A DNA stretch of 55,090 bases from Haloquadratum walsbyi J07HQW2 (GCF_000415985.1 NZ_KE356561.1:797641-852730); one strand, 5' to 3'; shown: positions 9,606-18,314, counted from the first letter of the stretch. The notes: generated by a model not told the origin, from the letters alone. Numbers and translations: made by a program.

Positions 9606-10244
9606 TTATTCGACTGCGACGTCTGTTTCGCCGACATCAACCGCAGCAGCCTCCTCAGCGGCAACCTCTTCAGGACGAGCTTCAAGCGTTAGCTTCTGCA
9701 CTTCAACGCGGCGAAGTGGATAGATTGTTTTCGCCTCACCGTATATTGCGGAAGATAGTCGACCTTCAATTGCGCCATCGATTAGATCTGCAAAAGTACG
9801 TTCATCGGCGGCATCTTCAACAAGATCAATCATAACGCGTCGAATTGCCTGTTCCTGACTCCGGTCAGCTTTCTTTGTCGTGAATGCAACCGGCTGTAAT
9901 TGCACACGGTAATCGTCTGTTGTGCGGACGGTGATTGCAGCATCAATCTTCGACGCGCCTCGTCGAATGAGACTTCGTAAGTAATCACGTGCAAGCTCGT
10001 GTTTAATAAATTCAGTGTATGCTGCATCGCTCGTAACATCATTTATTTTGAACTTGAGCTTCGTATTATTCTCACCCTGGTCGCCGGTGATATCACCAAG
10101 TGTTACTTCAACAGTTCTCCCGTGTATTTTCTCAGGATCGTCTGCAAAGGTTGATCCAAGTTCACTTCGGTCAAATTGCTCTGGAGCAATTATGCTATAC
10201 CATCGGTCGCTACTCTTCTGTTTTGAAACTGATCGTTCACTCAT
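9606..10244 (-). CDS. rps3ae: Small-subunit ribosomal protein eS1 (S3Ae)
   Basis: A protein of 212 residues. It starts MSERSVSKQKSSDRWYSIIA, followed by GRTVEVTLGDITGD and LRSLIRRGASKIDAAITVRT, all hallmarks of archaeal/eukaryotic S3Ae. The Met at 10244 is chosen because the ORF before it is an Ser/His repeat that overlaps the end of the Pcc1 gene in another frame. The short C-terminal tail after LTLEARPEE is Ala/Glu-rich and variable in the family. It is the last gene of the cluster uS15 - RecJ-like - Pcc1 - eS1, a conserved haloarchaeal arrangement. Confidence 0.95.
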   Translation of the reverse strand: MSERSVSKQKSSDRWYSIIAPEQFDRSELGSTFADDPEKIHGRTVEVTLGDITGDQGENNTKLKFKINDVTSDAAYTEFIKHELARDYLRSLIRRGASKIDAAITVRTTDDYRVQLQPVAFTTKKADRSQEQAIRRVMIDLVEDAADERTFADLIDGAIEGRLSSAIYGEAKTIYPLRRVEVQKLTLEARPEEVAAEEAAAVDVGETDVAVE

Positions 10245-10254
10245 GTGTTTGTGT

Positions 10255-10797
10255 TTATGACTGTGACTGTGACTTCGACTTCGTACGATCTGTACGGCAC
10301 TGTTCAACTGCGGTGATGATGGCGTCTGCCACCGTCAGATTGACTATCGTGTCATCAACTGTTGATTGAACCCCACCAGTCGTCTCGCGGGTTATTGTCG
10401 TCTGAAGGGTTTCTGCACTCTTATCAACAGTCATTGACATTGATGCGGTATTATCTGGTCGTAGTGCTGCTGCAACAACCTCAATATCAGTGTGCGTTGT
10501 CTCAAGTTGTGCAGTCCGTGATACCTTCATCGGATCTGCATTAGCATGCGACTCTGTATCGATAGACATAGACGTGGATGATGGCGTTGACAACGACTCC
10601 GAGTCTAGATCTGAATCTAACGTTGGGTCTTGTCCTTGGGTCACATCCATGCTCGCGCCATCGTCGTCTGTTATATTTTGTTGGTCATCCGCTCGGTACT
10701 TTATTTCGTTGTTATCGTCTTTGTGTTCGCAATCTGCATTAGCTGTATAAGTATCAGTTTTCTCTCCTTGATTCTCGCCTGTATCATTATCTCTCAT
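10255..10797 (-). CDS. pcc1: KEOPS subunit Pcc1-like protein with long acidic N-terminal extension
   Basis: The last 90 residues (from about MKVSRTAQLETTHTD, coordinate 10530) form a Pcc1 domain with VAAALRPDN, TTGGVQSTVDD and a final helix NLTVADAIITAVEQ. Pcc1 dimerises the KEOPS complex, which makes t6A37 in tRNA. The frame stays open upstream to an ATG at 10797, 10 bases after the RecJ-like stop and with GAGG about eight bases before it. That extension is about 90 residues of Asp/Asn/Thr/Ser low complexity. Either it is a real disordered tail or translation starts at 10530. The compact spacing favours the longer form, but I am unsure. Confidence 0.75.
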   Translation of the reverse strand: MRDNDTGENQGEKTDTYTANADCEHKDDNNEIKYRADDQQNITDDDGASMDVTQGQDPTLDSDLDSESLSTPSSTSMSIDTESHANADPMKVSRTAQLETTHTDIEVVAAALRPDNTASMSMTVDKSAETLQTTITRETTGGVQSTVDDTIVNLTVADAIITAVEQCRTDRTKSKSQSQS

Positions 10798-10807
10798 ATG
10801 TTCGTCC

Positions 10808-12490
10808 TCATAATTCCTCTCGGGTGAATTCACGAACTATAGCGATGATCTCTGCCGGGGGAATAGTTGGATCGACGCGCACAAGTGCTTGATTCGAATC
10901 TCCAATCCACCCGTGTTGCATTTGATTTATTTCACCATTATGATCATTGTCAGTATCATTAGATTCCGGTGACGATGTTGATGCGTTCATGTGACTGACA
11001 ACGTCATCACTCACAGAGGCATCGGTTGTATCTGCACCGGCATTTGTTCTAAGCGTCTCTGCGAGTGCAACTGCATCAGTATTAATCGATCCCGACTGCG
11101 AGTTCACTGTCGATTGCACAGCAACCCCAACGAACTCATCGCATAATCCGAGCACAAGAGGTTCAGGCGCTTGATATCTAGCAGCAAGTTCCACAGCTGT
11201 TAGTAATTGTCCTGGGCTTGGAGTTGGAATATCATCTACTGACACTGACACTGACTCTGACTCTGTTGCTGCTGTCGTTCCAGACTCAATAGTATCAGTC
11301 GGGTCACCATCATTATCATTTACATTTGCATCTGCATTTGAACTTGGATCTGAATTTGTAGTCGGGCTTTGTGTGTCATCTTGATTGTGACACCGGAGAA
11401 CATAGACTCCATCATATCGCCCAGTATGCGCGGTTTGTAGTATGGCATGAACAGTTTGTGCATGCTCACGCCAGGCAGTGACTGCTGCATCATTCACATC
11501 CTGATTGATTGCGAGTGCAATAGCAGCACCTGGACGCTCGCGCGAAGCCGAACGAAGAACGTCTGCGTATCCTTCGACTGTCGTCATCGGAGCTTCCGAT
11601 AGATACTGTGGATGAAGAGCCTGCTCAATCGATACTGCAGTTTCAGTCGACGCTATTGATGTTTTGACAATATCGATGGTGACTGCAGAGGCAATCACCC
11701 GCTGATCCTCGGCTGATAGATGTTTCAACAATGCTGCTTCGGCGGATCCGCCCGTATTATCACTATCATCGCTAGCCTCAAAACATATGTCAGCATCGGT
11801 ATCAATTTCAGTCATCATTGTCCGAGTAGCATCGACATCGCCACTGAATGATGCATGAATCAGCGTTGAGTGAGCAAGCCCATCAACAATATTATTCACA
11901 GGAATTCCGACTCCTGGCTGTTGATTAACAGAGATCATGTCTGTTGTTGTCAGTGTTTCAAGTAATGATGCAGCAAACTCGGTGTCATTCTTTATTTCCG
12001 ACTGTGTCTGAGTCTGCTCCTGTGTGCCAACTACTGATTCAATATTGAGTGACGCACCACTCGCAACAATACCGGCAAGTGCGAGCAGAGTGTCAGTTGG
12101 TGGAATATACACATCATTATTATCTCCGCTCGCGTCGCTCACAGTATCGAAACTGGACTGGGATACCTGTTGTGGTGTATTGAGTGATTTGATGACGGCA
12201 TAAACGCTGCGCGTCACCGATTGTTCAAATGGATTGATATTGATATCTGCTGCCGAGTGCGACAGTCCAAGTGCGATACAGAGATCCTCATCCTGATCAT
12301 CAGCCGTTGGGTCAGCCCGTCCAAACTGGTCGGCACGGATTTGAAATGGAATATTCTCTCGACGAAGCGTACGTGCGAGTAGCCCTGCTGCTGCAATAGC
12401 ATCACCGTCGCTCCGACATATGACATGAACAAATGCCGTATCCATAAGCGTCGCTGCAACGCTCTCAGCAGAGACATCTGTTGTCGGCAT
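10808..12490 (-). CDS. RecJ-like DHH-superfamily protein lacking a visible DHH triad
   Basis: About 560 residues between uS15 and Pcc1, the position of the small RecJ-like protein in haloarchaeal genomes. The N-terminus has the motif-I-like stretch CRSDGDAIAAAGLLARTL, but no Asp-His-His follows, so it is probably not an active DHH nuclease. Glycine-rich GVGIPVNNIVDGLAHSTLIH and a C-terminal substrate-domain-like part (GWIGDSNQALVRV) are conserved. About 50 residues in the last third and some near the end are Asp/Ser/Thr/Asn low complexity. The start may instead be the ATG at 12514. The role is unknown; an accessory function with GINS/CMG or tRNA modification is speculation. Confidence 0.7.
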   Translation of the reverse strand: MPTTDVSAESVAATLMDTAFVHVICRSDGDAIAAAGLLARTLRRENIPFQIRADQFGRADPTADDQDEDLCIALGLSHSAADININPFEQSVTRSVYAVIKSLNTPQQVSQSSFDTVSDASGDNNDVYIPPTDTLLALAGIVASGASLNIESVVGTQEQTQTQSEIKNDTEFAASLLETLTTTDMISVNQQPGVGIPVNNIVDGLAHSTLIHASFSGDVDATRTMMTEIDTDADICFEASDDSDNTGGSAEAALLKHLSAEDQRVIASAVTIDIVKTSIASTETAVSIEQALHPQYLSEAPMTTVEGYADVLRSASRERPGAAIALAINQDVNDAAVTAWREHAQTVHAILQTAHTGRYDGVYVLRCHNQDDTQSPTTNSDPSSNADANVNDNDGDPTDTIESGTTAATESESVSVSVDDIPTPSPGQLLTAVELAARYQAPEPLVLGLCDEFVGVAVQSTVNSQSGSINTDAVALAETLRTNAGADTTDASVSDDVVSHMNASTSSPESNDTDNDHNGEINQMQHGWIGDSNQALVRVDPTIPPAEIIAIVREFTREEL

Positions 12491-12705
12491 CTCAGAGCGT
12501 GTCGATATTGTCATCGTCGTATGTAGTGAGTTGAGCTGAGTCGGTTGGTAGTATGGTGAGGTCCTAGCACGGTGATTGTACGCGTATGATTACTGTATAC
12601 CTCTGTTATTTTACTATGAACATATATGGAGATTGTCTAAGCAATCATCACGACACCGTCGTATGATCGGTCTATATGTTCTGTATCGCGGCTTTTGTGT
12701 TCGGT

Positions 12706-13182
12706 TTATTCCTCTTCTGCGTCAAGTAACTCGACAGCAACCTCAAAGCTATATGTGAAGTCCTCATCAAGTTCGCTACCACGGTAGTACGAGGCGAGAC
12801 GACGGATTTTAGATTCAGTGTTTTGGAGTGCGCGCTTATTCTGCATATCCTGTCCGTTCTCGTTGACATGCCGTCTGAGTCGGATTGCGCGTTCCATGAG
12901 ATTCCGAAGATCTTCGGGGAGCTCCGGCTTTGCGTTATGTTCTTCAAGAATCGTCGTTACTTTCTTATCAGTTGCGAGTTTGATGTCTGGAATTGGAGTT
13001 CCTTTGACGCCTTCATCACGGAGCTTCATACCAATTTGACTTGGTTCATGTCCTTGTTCTGCAAGTTCGACAACACGTTCTTCAATTGCCTCAGCACCAA
13101 CGTCACTCCATTCTGGGGGGTCATCTGCCACCGGTTTGTCCGAGCCGGACGAACCACGGCGGCGGGTATGCATTCGTGCCAT
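12706..13182 (-). CDS. rps15: Small-subunit ribosomal protein uS15
   Basis: A protein of 158 residues. It begins MARMHTRRRGSSGSDKPVAD, with PPEWSDVGAEAIEERVVELA, the archaeal/eukaryotic N-terminal domain. The S15 core contains LMERAIRLRRHVNENGQDMQ and SKIRRLASYYRG, the 16S rRNA-binding helices. The acidic end (ELLDAEEE) is usual in halophiles. It is the first gene of the four-gene cluster ending in eS1. About 215 bases separate it from the RecJ-like start. Confidence 0.96.
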   Translation of the reverse strand: MARMHTRRRGSSGSDKPVADDPPEWSDVGAEAIEERVVELAEQGHEPSQIGMKLRDEGVKGTPIPDIKLATDKKVTTILEEHNAKPELPEDLRNLMERAIRLRRHVNENGQDMQNKRALQNTESKIRRLASYYRGSELDEDFTYSFEVAVELLDAEEE

Positions 13183-13451
13183 TGTTGTATTAGTCTAATG
13201 TAGTCAATATATGATTGGAACCGCACAGACCGCAGAAAAGCGGTGAAATAAGAGACGAGTATTGACTCTAGTATCACACTTCCGCAATCCCAAGCCGTCA
13301 AAATACGGCGAGTCAGACTTGCGGCCGTGCTGTTCCCAACATAGTTAGCGGTTGAGTATATTAAAAACATTGCGACCGATACCTGTGGAAAATACTAATG
13401 TATGAGTCGAAGGGCTTAATATCGTAATTAGGCTAGCTATATTTAGCATGT

Positions 13452-13523
13452 GGGCTCGTAGATCAGGGGTAGATCACTCCCTTGGCATGGGAGAGGCCCC
13501 GGGTTCAAATCCCGGTGAGTCCA
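13452..13523 (+). tRNA. tRNA-Ala (anticodon GGC)
   Basis: Acceptor GGGCTCG pairs with TGAGTCC, including G-T pairs. The anticodon stem is CTCCC/GGGAG with loop TTGGCAT, so the anticodon is GGC. The T arm CCGGG-TTCAAAT-CCCGG is complete, and the discriminator base is A at 13523. No CCA is encoded and no intron is present. A T6 run follows at 13535. Confidence 0.95.
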
Positions 13524-13534
13524 TCAAAGATCGC

Positions 13535-13540
13535 TTTTTT
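13535..13540 (+). terminator. Oligo-T terminator after tRNA-Ala
   Basis: TTTTTT begins 11 bases after the tRNA 3' end. T-rich tracts of this kind terminate archaeal transcription. Confidence 0.55.
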
Positions 13541-13609
13541 ATTATCGCAGTCGATTGGAAGATCCTTATTTCAAGACCGAAACGATTAGATCCGCTACGG
13601 TATCGGTTT

Positions 13610-13650
13610 GACATCCTCCTCCGCCTGAACTGAAGGCGGGAGGAATCCCG
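13610..13650. repeat. Transposon-end hairpin (IS200/IS605-like)
   Basis: GACATCCTCCTCCGCCTGAA is followed by CTGAAGGCGGGAGGAATCCC. CCTCCgCC.. pairs with ..GGCGGGAGG around a short loop. The GACATCCTCC...GGAATCCC frame is familiar from ends of haloarchaeal IS200/IS605-group elements. No transposase follows it. Confidence 0.55.
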
Positions 13651-14236
13651 AGCGTTGAGAGTGGCAGGTTTCCAACCATGGTTGCTGTCACTTTACGGGA
13701 ACGCATCTCACCCAGCCATCGTGATCAGTTCAAGTTCAGTGGCTGGCTGACTGGCAGTGCCAAACTACCGTTACTCCTATTCTCAGTGTCACTGATTCAC
13801 TGCTGTTATGTTTGGTTTGCCAACAGCGAGTTAGTGACACGTTGGGAGACTCAGACGTAGAGGTATCGTATCGTTGTGTACTCAACTCACCTCACTGACA
13901 CGGACACAGACACAGGCACAGGCTTCTCGCCTGCGTGATCCATCGGTGAGCGTTTCGGATACTGTCTCATTACTGGCGGAGAAACCGCCTCCGAAGGTCG
14001 GTCGGAATCGCTTCGTTCCGACCTGACCTTGTTAGGACATACGTTATCTAGTTTCTTCACTGTGCTGATAATGGATTCAGCCTAGCCTGTCCTATCCTGT
14101 CCTGCGCCGACAGACGCAGGGATTCTCCTTGAATCTCTATAAACATGTCAGGCTCAATTTTCATCATATAGTCAGATTATTTCTTGAGGTGATTACGACT
14201 AATGGCATTTTTAATTTTGCACACATGAACTAACCT
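13651..14236. other. Palindrome-rich decayed region without genes
   Basis: No acceptable gene is present. There is a strong hairpin at about 13996-14032 with arms AAGGTCGGTCGGAA and TTCCGACC-t-GACCTT, a second at GGCGG-agaaa-CCGCC just before it, and short tandem runs (CACGGACACAGACACAGGCACAGG near 13900; CCTGTCCTATCCTGTCCTG near 14095). With the hairpin at 13610 this looks like the body of a decayed insertion element. Confidence 0.45.
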
Positions 14237-14644
14237 ATGGGTCAGTCCCTCCCCACATTCAGTAAAAAACGATTGGCTGGACTCATTGCCATTCTATCCT
14301 TTGGGCTCTCCTCATTATTCGCGGTTCTCGGATTGGGTACTATTGTATCAATCACGTTCATTCTTGGATTTTTCATCCTGATACCACTGATTGGACTGCT
14401 TGGTGAGGACTTCCCACTTATCGAAGCTGGCGATGTTGAGTCTTCAGTGAATGAAACGACGGATGACGAGGACCCTCTCACGACGCTTCGGCAACGATAC
14501 GCTAATGGGAAAATTGATGAAGCTGAGTTTGAGCGGCGACTGGAATTAATGCTCGAAACCGAGGATGTTCAGGAATCCACGACTACCTCAAACAGCGATG
14601 ATGTATCCGATCAATTACGTGAAATAAAACGTGAATTAGAGTGA
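14237..14644 (+). CDS. Membrane protein with C-terminal SHOCT domain
   Basis: A protein of 135 residues. Two adjoining hydrophobic helices (about residues 12-32 and 34-54) are followed by an acidic linker. The SHOCT motif comes next: DPLTTLRQRYANGKIDEAEFERRLELML. An acidic coiled tail (VSDQLREIKRELE) ends the protein. SHOCT segments are short helical oligomerisation or targeting modules often attached to membrane proteins. The function is unknown. No operon partner is seen. Confidence 0.8.
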   Translation: MGQSLPTFSKKRLAGLIAILSFGLSSLFAVLGLGTIVSITFILGFFILIPLIGLLGEDFPLIEAGDVESSVNETTDDEDPLTTLRQRYANGKIDEAEFERRLELMLETEDVQESTTTSNSDDVSDQLREIKRELE

Positions 14645-14728
14645 ACTGTGAGCCACTGTCTGACTCGATACAGAGATGAATATTATATACACTACCTGAG
14701 TGATATAGTTGGAGTTACCGATATCAAA

Positions 14729-14781
14729 TCACAGTGGTAGCAGCGCGGGAGCCTACGGCTTCAGCCGTGCGGGTACTGACT
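14729..14781 (+). repeat. Orphan TnpB-type right-end palindrome (family C, copy 1)
   Basis: GGTAGCAGCGCGGGAGCC, then ACGGC-ttca-GCCGT, then GGGTACTGAC. About 47 bases match the copy at 43315-43366 closely, in the same orientation. The layout parallels the intact TnpB end at 27345. No TnpB coding sequence is next to it. Confidence 0.65.
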
Positions 14782-14887
14782 GTCTTCATCATATCCATTT
14801 AGAATCTCATGATGTAGTCGTTTGTTCGCAGTTAATTCTCACACTCGCCGACAGAACAATACCACTGCCCATACAGTGTGGACAATA

Positions 14888-15606
14888 ATGTCTGGAAGTT
14901 ACACTCGCAGTGTACTATGTCCGATTGTGACACCATTTACCAGTGGTGATGATAATGACACTAATGTTGATCATGCCGGACTGCGTTCGGTCATCGAATT
15001 TGTGAGCGATGCCGGAATTGATGGAATTATTCCATGTGGCACAACCGGTGAATTTGCGAGTCTCACGACAATGGAATATCGTGCAGTTATTGATACAGCA
15101 GTCGATGCAACGAATAATATCCCAGCATGCACCGGACAGCAAATCGAGCCTCAGACGGTTGCTACACTGGCTGAACATGATGATATTATTGGTTTGAAGG
15201 ACTCAGGTGGTGATTTCGATTATATTCTTGAAGTGTTATCAAAGACTGATTCTTCATTTCATGCATTTGAGGGATATGACCGACACTATGTGAGTGGTGT
15301 TCATGCTGGAACAGCCGGCGGGATTAATGCGCTCGCAAATGTGCTTCCAGAACGATTTGATACTATCCGAAATACAGCATTTCGAGGCGACACACAAACT
15401 GCACTTGAGATTGAGCAATCAGCCCTTGCACCGTTATTCGACTTCTGTGTTGAATATGGTATGGATTTGCACCAGTGACAAAAGCAGGACTCGCATATCG
15501 TGGAATCATCGATTCGGCACGTGTGAGATTGCCACTCGTTGAACTTCCTAATAATGCACATTCACGAGTCACATCTCTCATTTCAGACGCTATCGTTGAC
15601 GAATAG
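14888..15606 (+). pseudogene. Broken DapA / KDG-aldolase family gene
   Basis: The N-terminal half is clear: SVLCPIVTPFTSGDDND, GIIPCGTTGEFASLT. The Schiff-base lysine region IIGLKDSGGDF and AFEGYD are also kept. Two lesions are visible. First, the protein jumps from VDATN straight to NIPACTGQQIEP, losing roughly 55 residues in frame, including the strand that carries the catalytic Tyr of the YNxP motif. Second, a perfect 5-bp duplication TATGG-TATGG (15455-15464) shifts the frame and causes a stop at 15476. Removing one copy restores FAPVTKAGLAYRGIIDSARV to the end at 15606. It is therefore a pseudogene of a class I aldolase (dihydrodipicolinate synthase or 2-keto-3-deoxygluconate aldolase type), followed at once by an alcohol dehydrogenase. 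Confidence 0.85.
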
Positions 15607-15649
15607 GCGACATCGACACCTTATCATATCCCGCTATCAGATAACCAGT

Positions 15650-16666
15650 ATGCCTGAGAATATGCAGGCTGCTGTTGTTTCTGAACCGGGAGCAGAATTT
15701 AATCTTGTTGATCGCCCAGTTCCAGAGCCTGGGTCAGATGAGGTCCGCATTGCTGTCGACGCGTGTGGAATCTGTCATAGTGACGTATTTGCTAAGGAGG
15801 GAACTTATCCGGGCGTTGAATACCCACGTGTTCCAGGTCACGAAGTCGCAGGACGGATTGATGCTGTCGGAACAGATGTCGATATGTGGGAAAATAATGA
15901 CCGTGTCGGTGTTGGGTGGCATGGTGGTCACTGTTTCAATTGTGATGCATGCCGGCGCGGTGATTTTCAACAATGTGTCGACGCACAAATAACTGGATTA
16001 TCCTATGATGGGGGATACGCCGAATACATGACTGTCCCAGCGGAGGCAGTGGCCGCAGTCCCCGATGAGTTGAGTGCTGTTGAGGCAGCCCCCCTCTTGT
16101 GTGCTGGTGTGACAACATATAATGCCCTCAGAAATACGGAAGCTCGTCCAGGTGACCTAGTTGCTGTACAAGGGATTGGTGGTCTTGGTCATCTTGGTAT
16201 TCAATATGCACATGCAGCAGGCTTTGAAACGGTCGCTTTGTCACGAAGTGCAGATAAGGAACCACTTGCAAAGGAACTTGGTGCTGATCATTTCATTGAT
16301 GCAACATCAGTCGACCCAGCAGAGCGGCTGAATGAACTTGGTGGTGCTTCGGTCATCCTTGCAACCGCACCTGCTAGCGATGCAATTAGCAGTGTCGTTA
16401 GTGGGCTCGGATCTGACGGATCTGTTGTTGTTGTGGGTATTCCAGGTGAACCAATCGAAGCCAGTGGGCAGGATCTCGTTGGAGCCAGAAGTAGTGTTGA
16501 GGGATGGGCATCTGGAGATGCACGCGATTCACAGGATACGCTTGAATTTAGTGCTCTTCGTGAGATCACCCCTGAAGTCGAGAGATACTCACTTGATGAG
16601 GTCACAACAGCTTACAGCCGGATGATCGAAAATGAAGCACGCTTCCGTGCTGTAATTGAGCCGTAA
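15650..16666 (+). CDS. Zinc-dependent alcohol dehydrogenase (MDR family)
   Basis: About 338 residues from the Met at 15650. The catalytic zinc site is DACGICHSD with GHEVAGRIDAVG. The structural zinc loop has four Cys as C-x2-C-x2-C-x7-C (HCFNCDACRRGDFQQC). The Rossmann loop GIGGLGHLGIQ shows NAD(P) binding. It oxidises or reduces an alcohol/aldehyde pair, but the substrate is not evident. The earlier Met at 15539 belongs to the broken aldolase region and is not used. Only 44 bases separate it from that pseudogene, so the two may once have been one operon. Confidence 0.9.
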   Translation: MPENMQAAVVSEPGAEFNLVDRPVPEPGSDEVRIAVDACGICHSDVFAKEGTYPGVEYPRVPGHEVAGRIDAVGTDVDMWENNDRVGVGWHGGHCFNCDACRRGDFQQCVDAQITGLSYDGGYAEYMTVPAEAVAAVPDELSAVEAAPLLCAGVTTYNALRNTEARPGDLVAVQGIGGLGHLGIQYAHAAGFETVALSRSADKEPLAKELGADHFIDATSVDPAERLNELGGASVILATAPASDAISSVVSGLGSDGSVVVVGIPGEPIEASGQDLVGARSSVEGWASGDARDSQDTLEFSALREITPEVERYSLDEVTTAYSRMIENEARFRAVIEP

Positions 16667-17065
16667 TACAGATACCTGCTGTCAAACGTCGTAATTAGCT
16701 ATAGTGGCTCCTTCTCAGATGGTTTGATAATATTATACTCGAGTCGTATCCCATCGGTTGATTCGCATCTGATATGAACAAACACGTTCTTTACTTCATC
16801 ATTTGATTACCGGCTAACTGTGAGGTGAGCCCCTCCTTGGAAAATAATATAAATTCGAATAGGCACTTGTCATTGGTGATACTTTGATGAAACCAGTATG
16901 TCGGCTCACAGAACTATTAAAAATCATTTCATCGGGTAAGTTGGTATCAACAACGGCTGCAGGTGAAATCACTTCGAAAATAAAACTGATATGTGAATCA
17001 GCTCACCGGGAGAATATCCCGCAGCACGTCAGAGAATTACAGCATATATTCGTTGACCGATATGC
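16667..17065. other. Intergenic region, no gene accepted
   Basis: About 400 AT-rich bases. A plus-strand frame from 16887 continues into the next small gene on the opposite strand. Its translation is basic and without recognisable motifs, so I do not call it. Confidence 0.4.
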
Positions 17066-17266
17066 TCAGTCGGCGCGGTGTTGTTCAATCGTCTGGGTAA
17101 GACGCTCTCTACTCACCGGGAGTCGGATTGGCTGTCGAGCACCAAGGCGGGATCCAATGGTTGACTCAAGTCGATCAATTGCTGCTGACACAGCAATTCC
17201 AGGCAAGTAGAATTCACGTTCGTCTTCGGCACTGCGTTGTCGCTGTTGTGGGATGTTTTGTTTCAT
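17066..17266 (-). CDS. Small hypothetical protein, 66 residues
   Basis: I do not recognise this one. The translation begins MKQNIPQQRQRSAEDEREFY and contains LPGIAVSAAIDRLESTIGSR and PIRLPVSRERLTQTIE, which look like two amphipathic helices. Codon use (GAA, GAT, CGA, CTT) fits neighbouring genes. It competes with an overlapping plus-strand frame. A TATATATA stretch lies immediately before the start. It could be a degraded remnant. Confidence 0.4.
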   Translation of the reverse strand: MKQNIPQQRQRSAEDEREFYLPGIAVSAAIDRLESTIGSRLGARQPIRLPVSRERLTQTIEQHRAD

Positions 17267-17556
17267 CTATATATACAGATGTTATATCTAGGTATGAGGC
17301 TTTATCAGTACTAATTCATGCCTTTATATCCGGTATTTATCACGAATTATATAGCCGAAATATGGAGTCCCAGTGCGACGAATGCATCCATGTGAATTGC
17401 CTGCAAACAGCATGAGAATGGACAAAACGGTAGATAGCGTATATCCATCAGCTCTATATTTTTATGTTAGTGCAACGATAATTACTCATATATTTATTAA
17501 TTCTGAAATATATTACGAGCAAAGACATCACACGTAATTAATCCTTACTCAATCAG

Positions 17557-17640
17557 TCAACTACCCCACCCTACTCGCTCACCGCTGACGCGGTTTGCTC
17601 CTTGAGGGTGGGGCTTGTCAGTGAATACAACTCGACGCTT
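17557..17640 (-). repeat. Orphan TnpB tail and right-end palindrome (family A)
   Basis: CTACCCCACCC pairs with GGGTGGGGCTT, with an inner ACCGC-tga-cGCGGT stem. Minus-strand translation gives SPTLKEQTASAVSE and a stop, the exact style of a haloarchaeal TnpB C-terminus. No other TnpB sequence remains. The surrounding 17267-17734 holds nothing else I can support. Confidence 0.7.
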
Positions 17641-17734
17641 TGAATAGCGTCGTCGGATAAAAACACGCTCGGATCGACAGAAAAACAGGTAATTATTCGC
17701 AGGATGTCATGAGAGTTCGAACGAGTCCTATTGA

Positions 17735-18163
17735 TTATATCGATAATAATTCGACAAGATTTGATTCAGGATCACGCAAAAAACAAACCCGTGTTCCTGT
17801 ATCGGTCGTCTGGGGAGAACTCACCGTCTTGACATCATCTGGAAGCGACGCGTACACTGCGTCGATATCCTCAACAGTAACTCCGATATGCACTGTCCCA
17901 GAGGTGTTCAACCCAACTGAAGTATGCTGTGTATTTGATGGGGTATATGAGACGAGTTCAAGTCGACCATCACCAGTATCGAGATGGACAAACTCAGCGT
18001 GTGCATTGGGCACATCGACAGCAGTTGCAAACGCCTCATCACCAACGTTGAATCGTGTGAGAATATCAAGATTGAGCGTTTCAGTGTAAAAATCAACCAT
18101 TTCCTCAAGCACATCAACAGTAATTCCGATATGATGCAGTGTTGGTGACGGTGTCGATGTCAT
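17735..18163 (-). CDS. VOC/glyoxalase-family protein
   Basis: A protein of 142 residues with two betaalphabetabetabeta repeats. The first begins LHHIGITVDVLEEMVDFYTE and the second VHIGVTVEDIDAVY. The four metal-ligand positions of the vicinal-oxygen-chelate fold are present: His in HHIGI, Glu in LELVSY, His in VHIGV and Glu in NLVELL. Members include glyoxalase I, methylmalonyl-CoA epimerase and ring-cleavage dioxygenases; the substrate is undetermined. The Met at 18163 is chosen because the longer ORF to 18307 adds a non-acidic, unrelated leader. Transposon-end palindromes flank the gene on both sides. Confidence 0.85.
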   Translation of the reverse strand: MTSTPSPTLHHIGITVDVLEEMVDFYTETLNLDILTRFNVGDEAFATAVDVPNAHAEFVHLDTGDGRLELVSYTPSNTQHTSVGLNTSGTVHIGVTVEDIDAVYASLPDDVKTVSSPQTTDTGTRVCFLRDPESNLVELLSI

Positions 18164-18314
18164 TGTCGAGACTAACAGCTGGAATAATAAATACGACTGT
18201 GGATTATCGATGAATAGAATATCACTGCTTTTGAGATTCCACACAAAATGATAGCTGATTATCCACACTCGTGCCTGTGGGATTCGTTGAATGATCCCTA
18301 TGGACATCGTGAAT

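Noticed and set aside
16887-17210. Plus-strand frame of about 108 codons over the small minus-strand gene
   Set aside because: Basic translation without motifs; the two frames compete and neither is strong. The minus frame fits local codon use slightly better.
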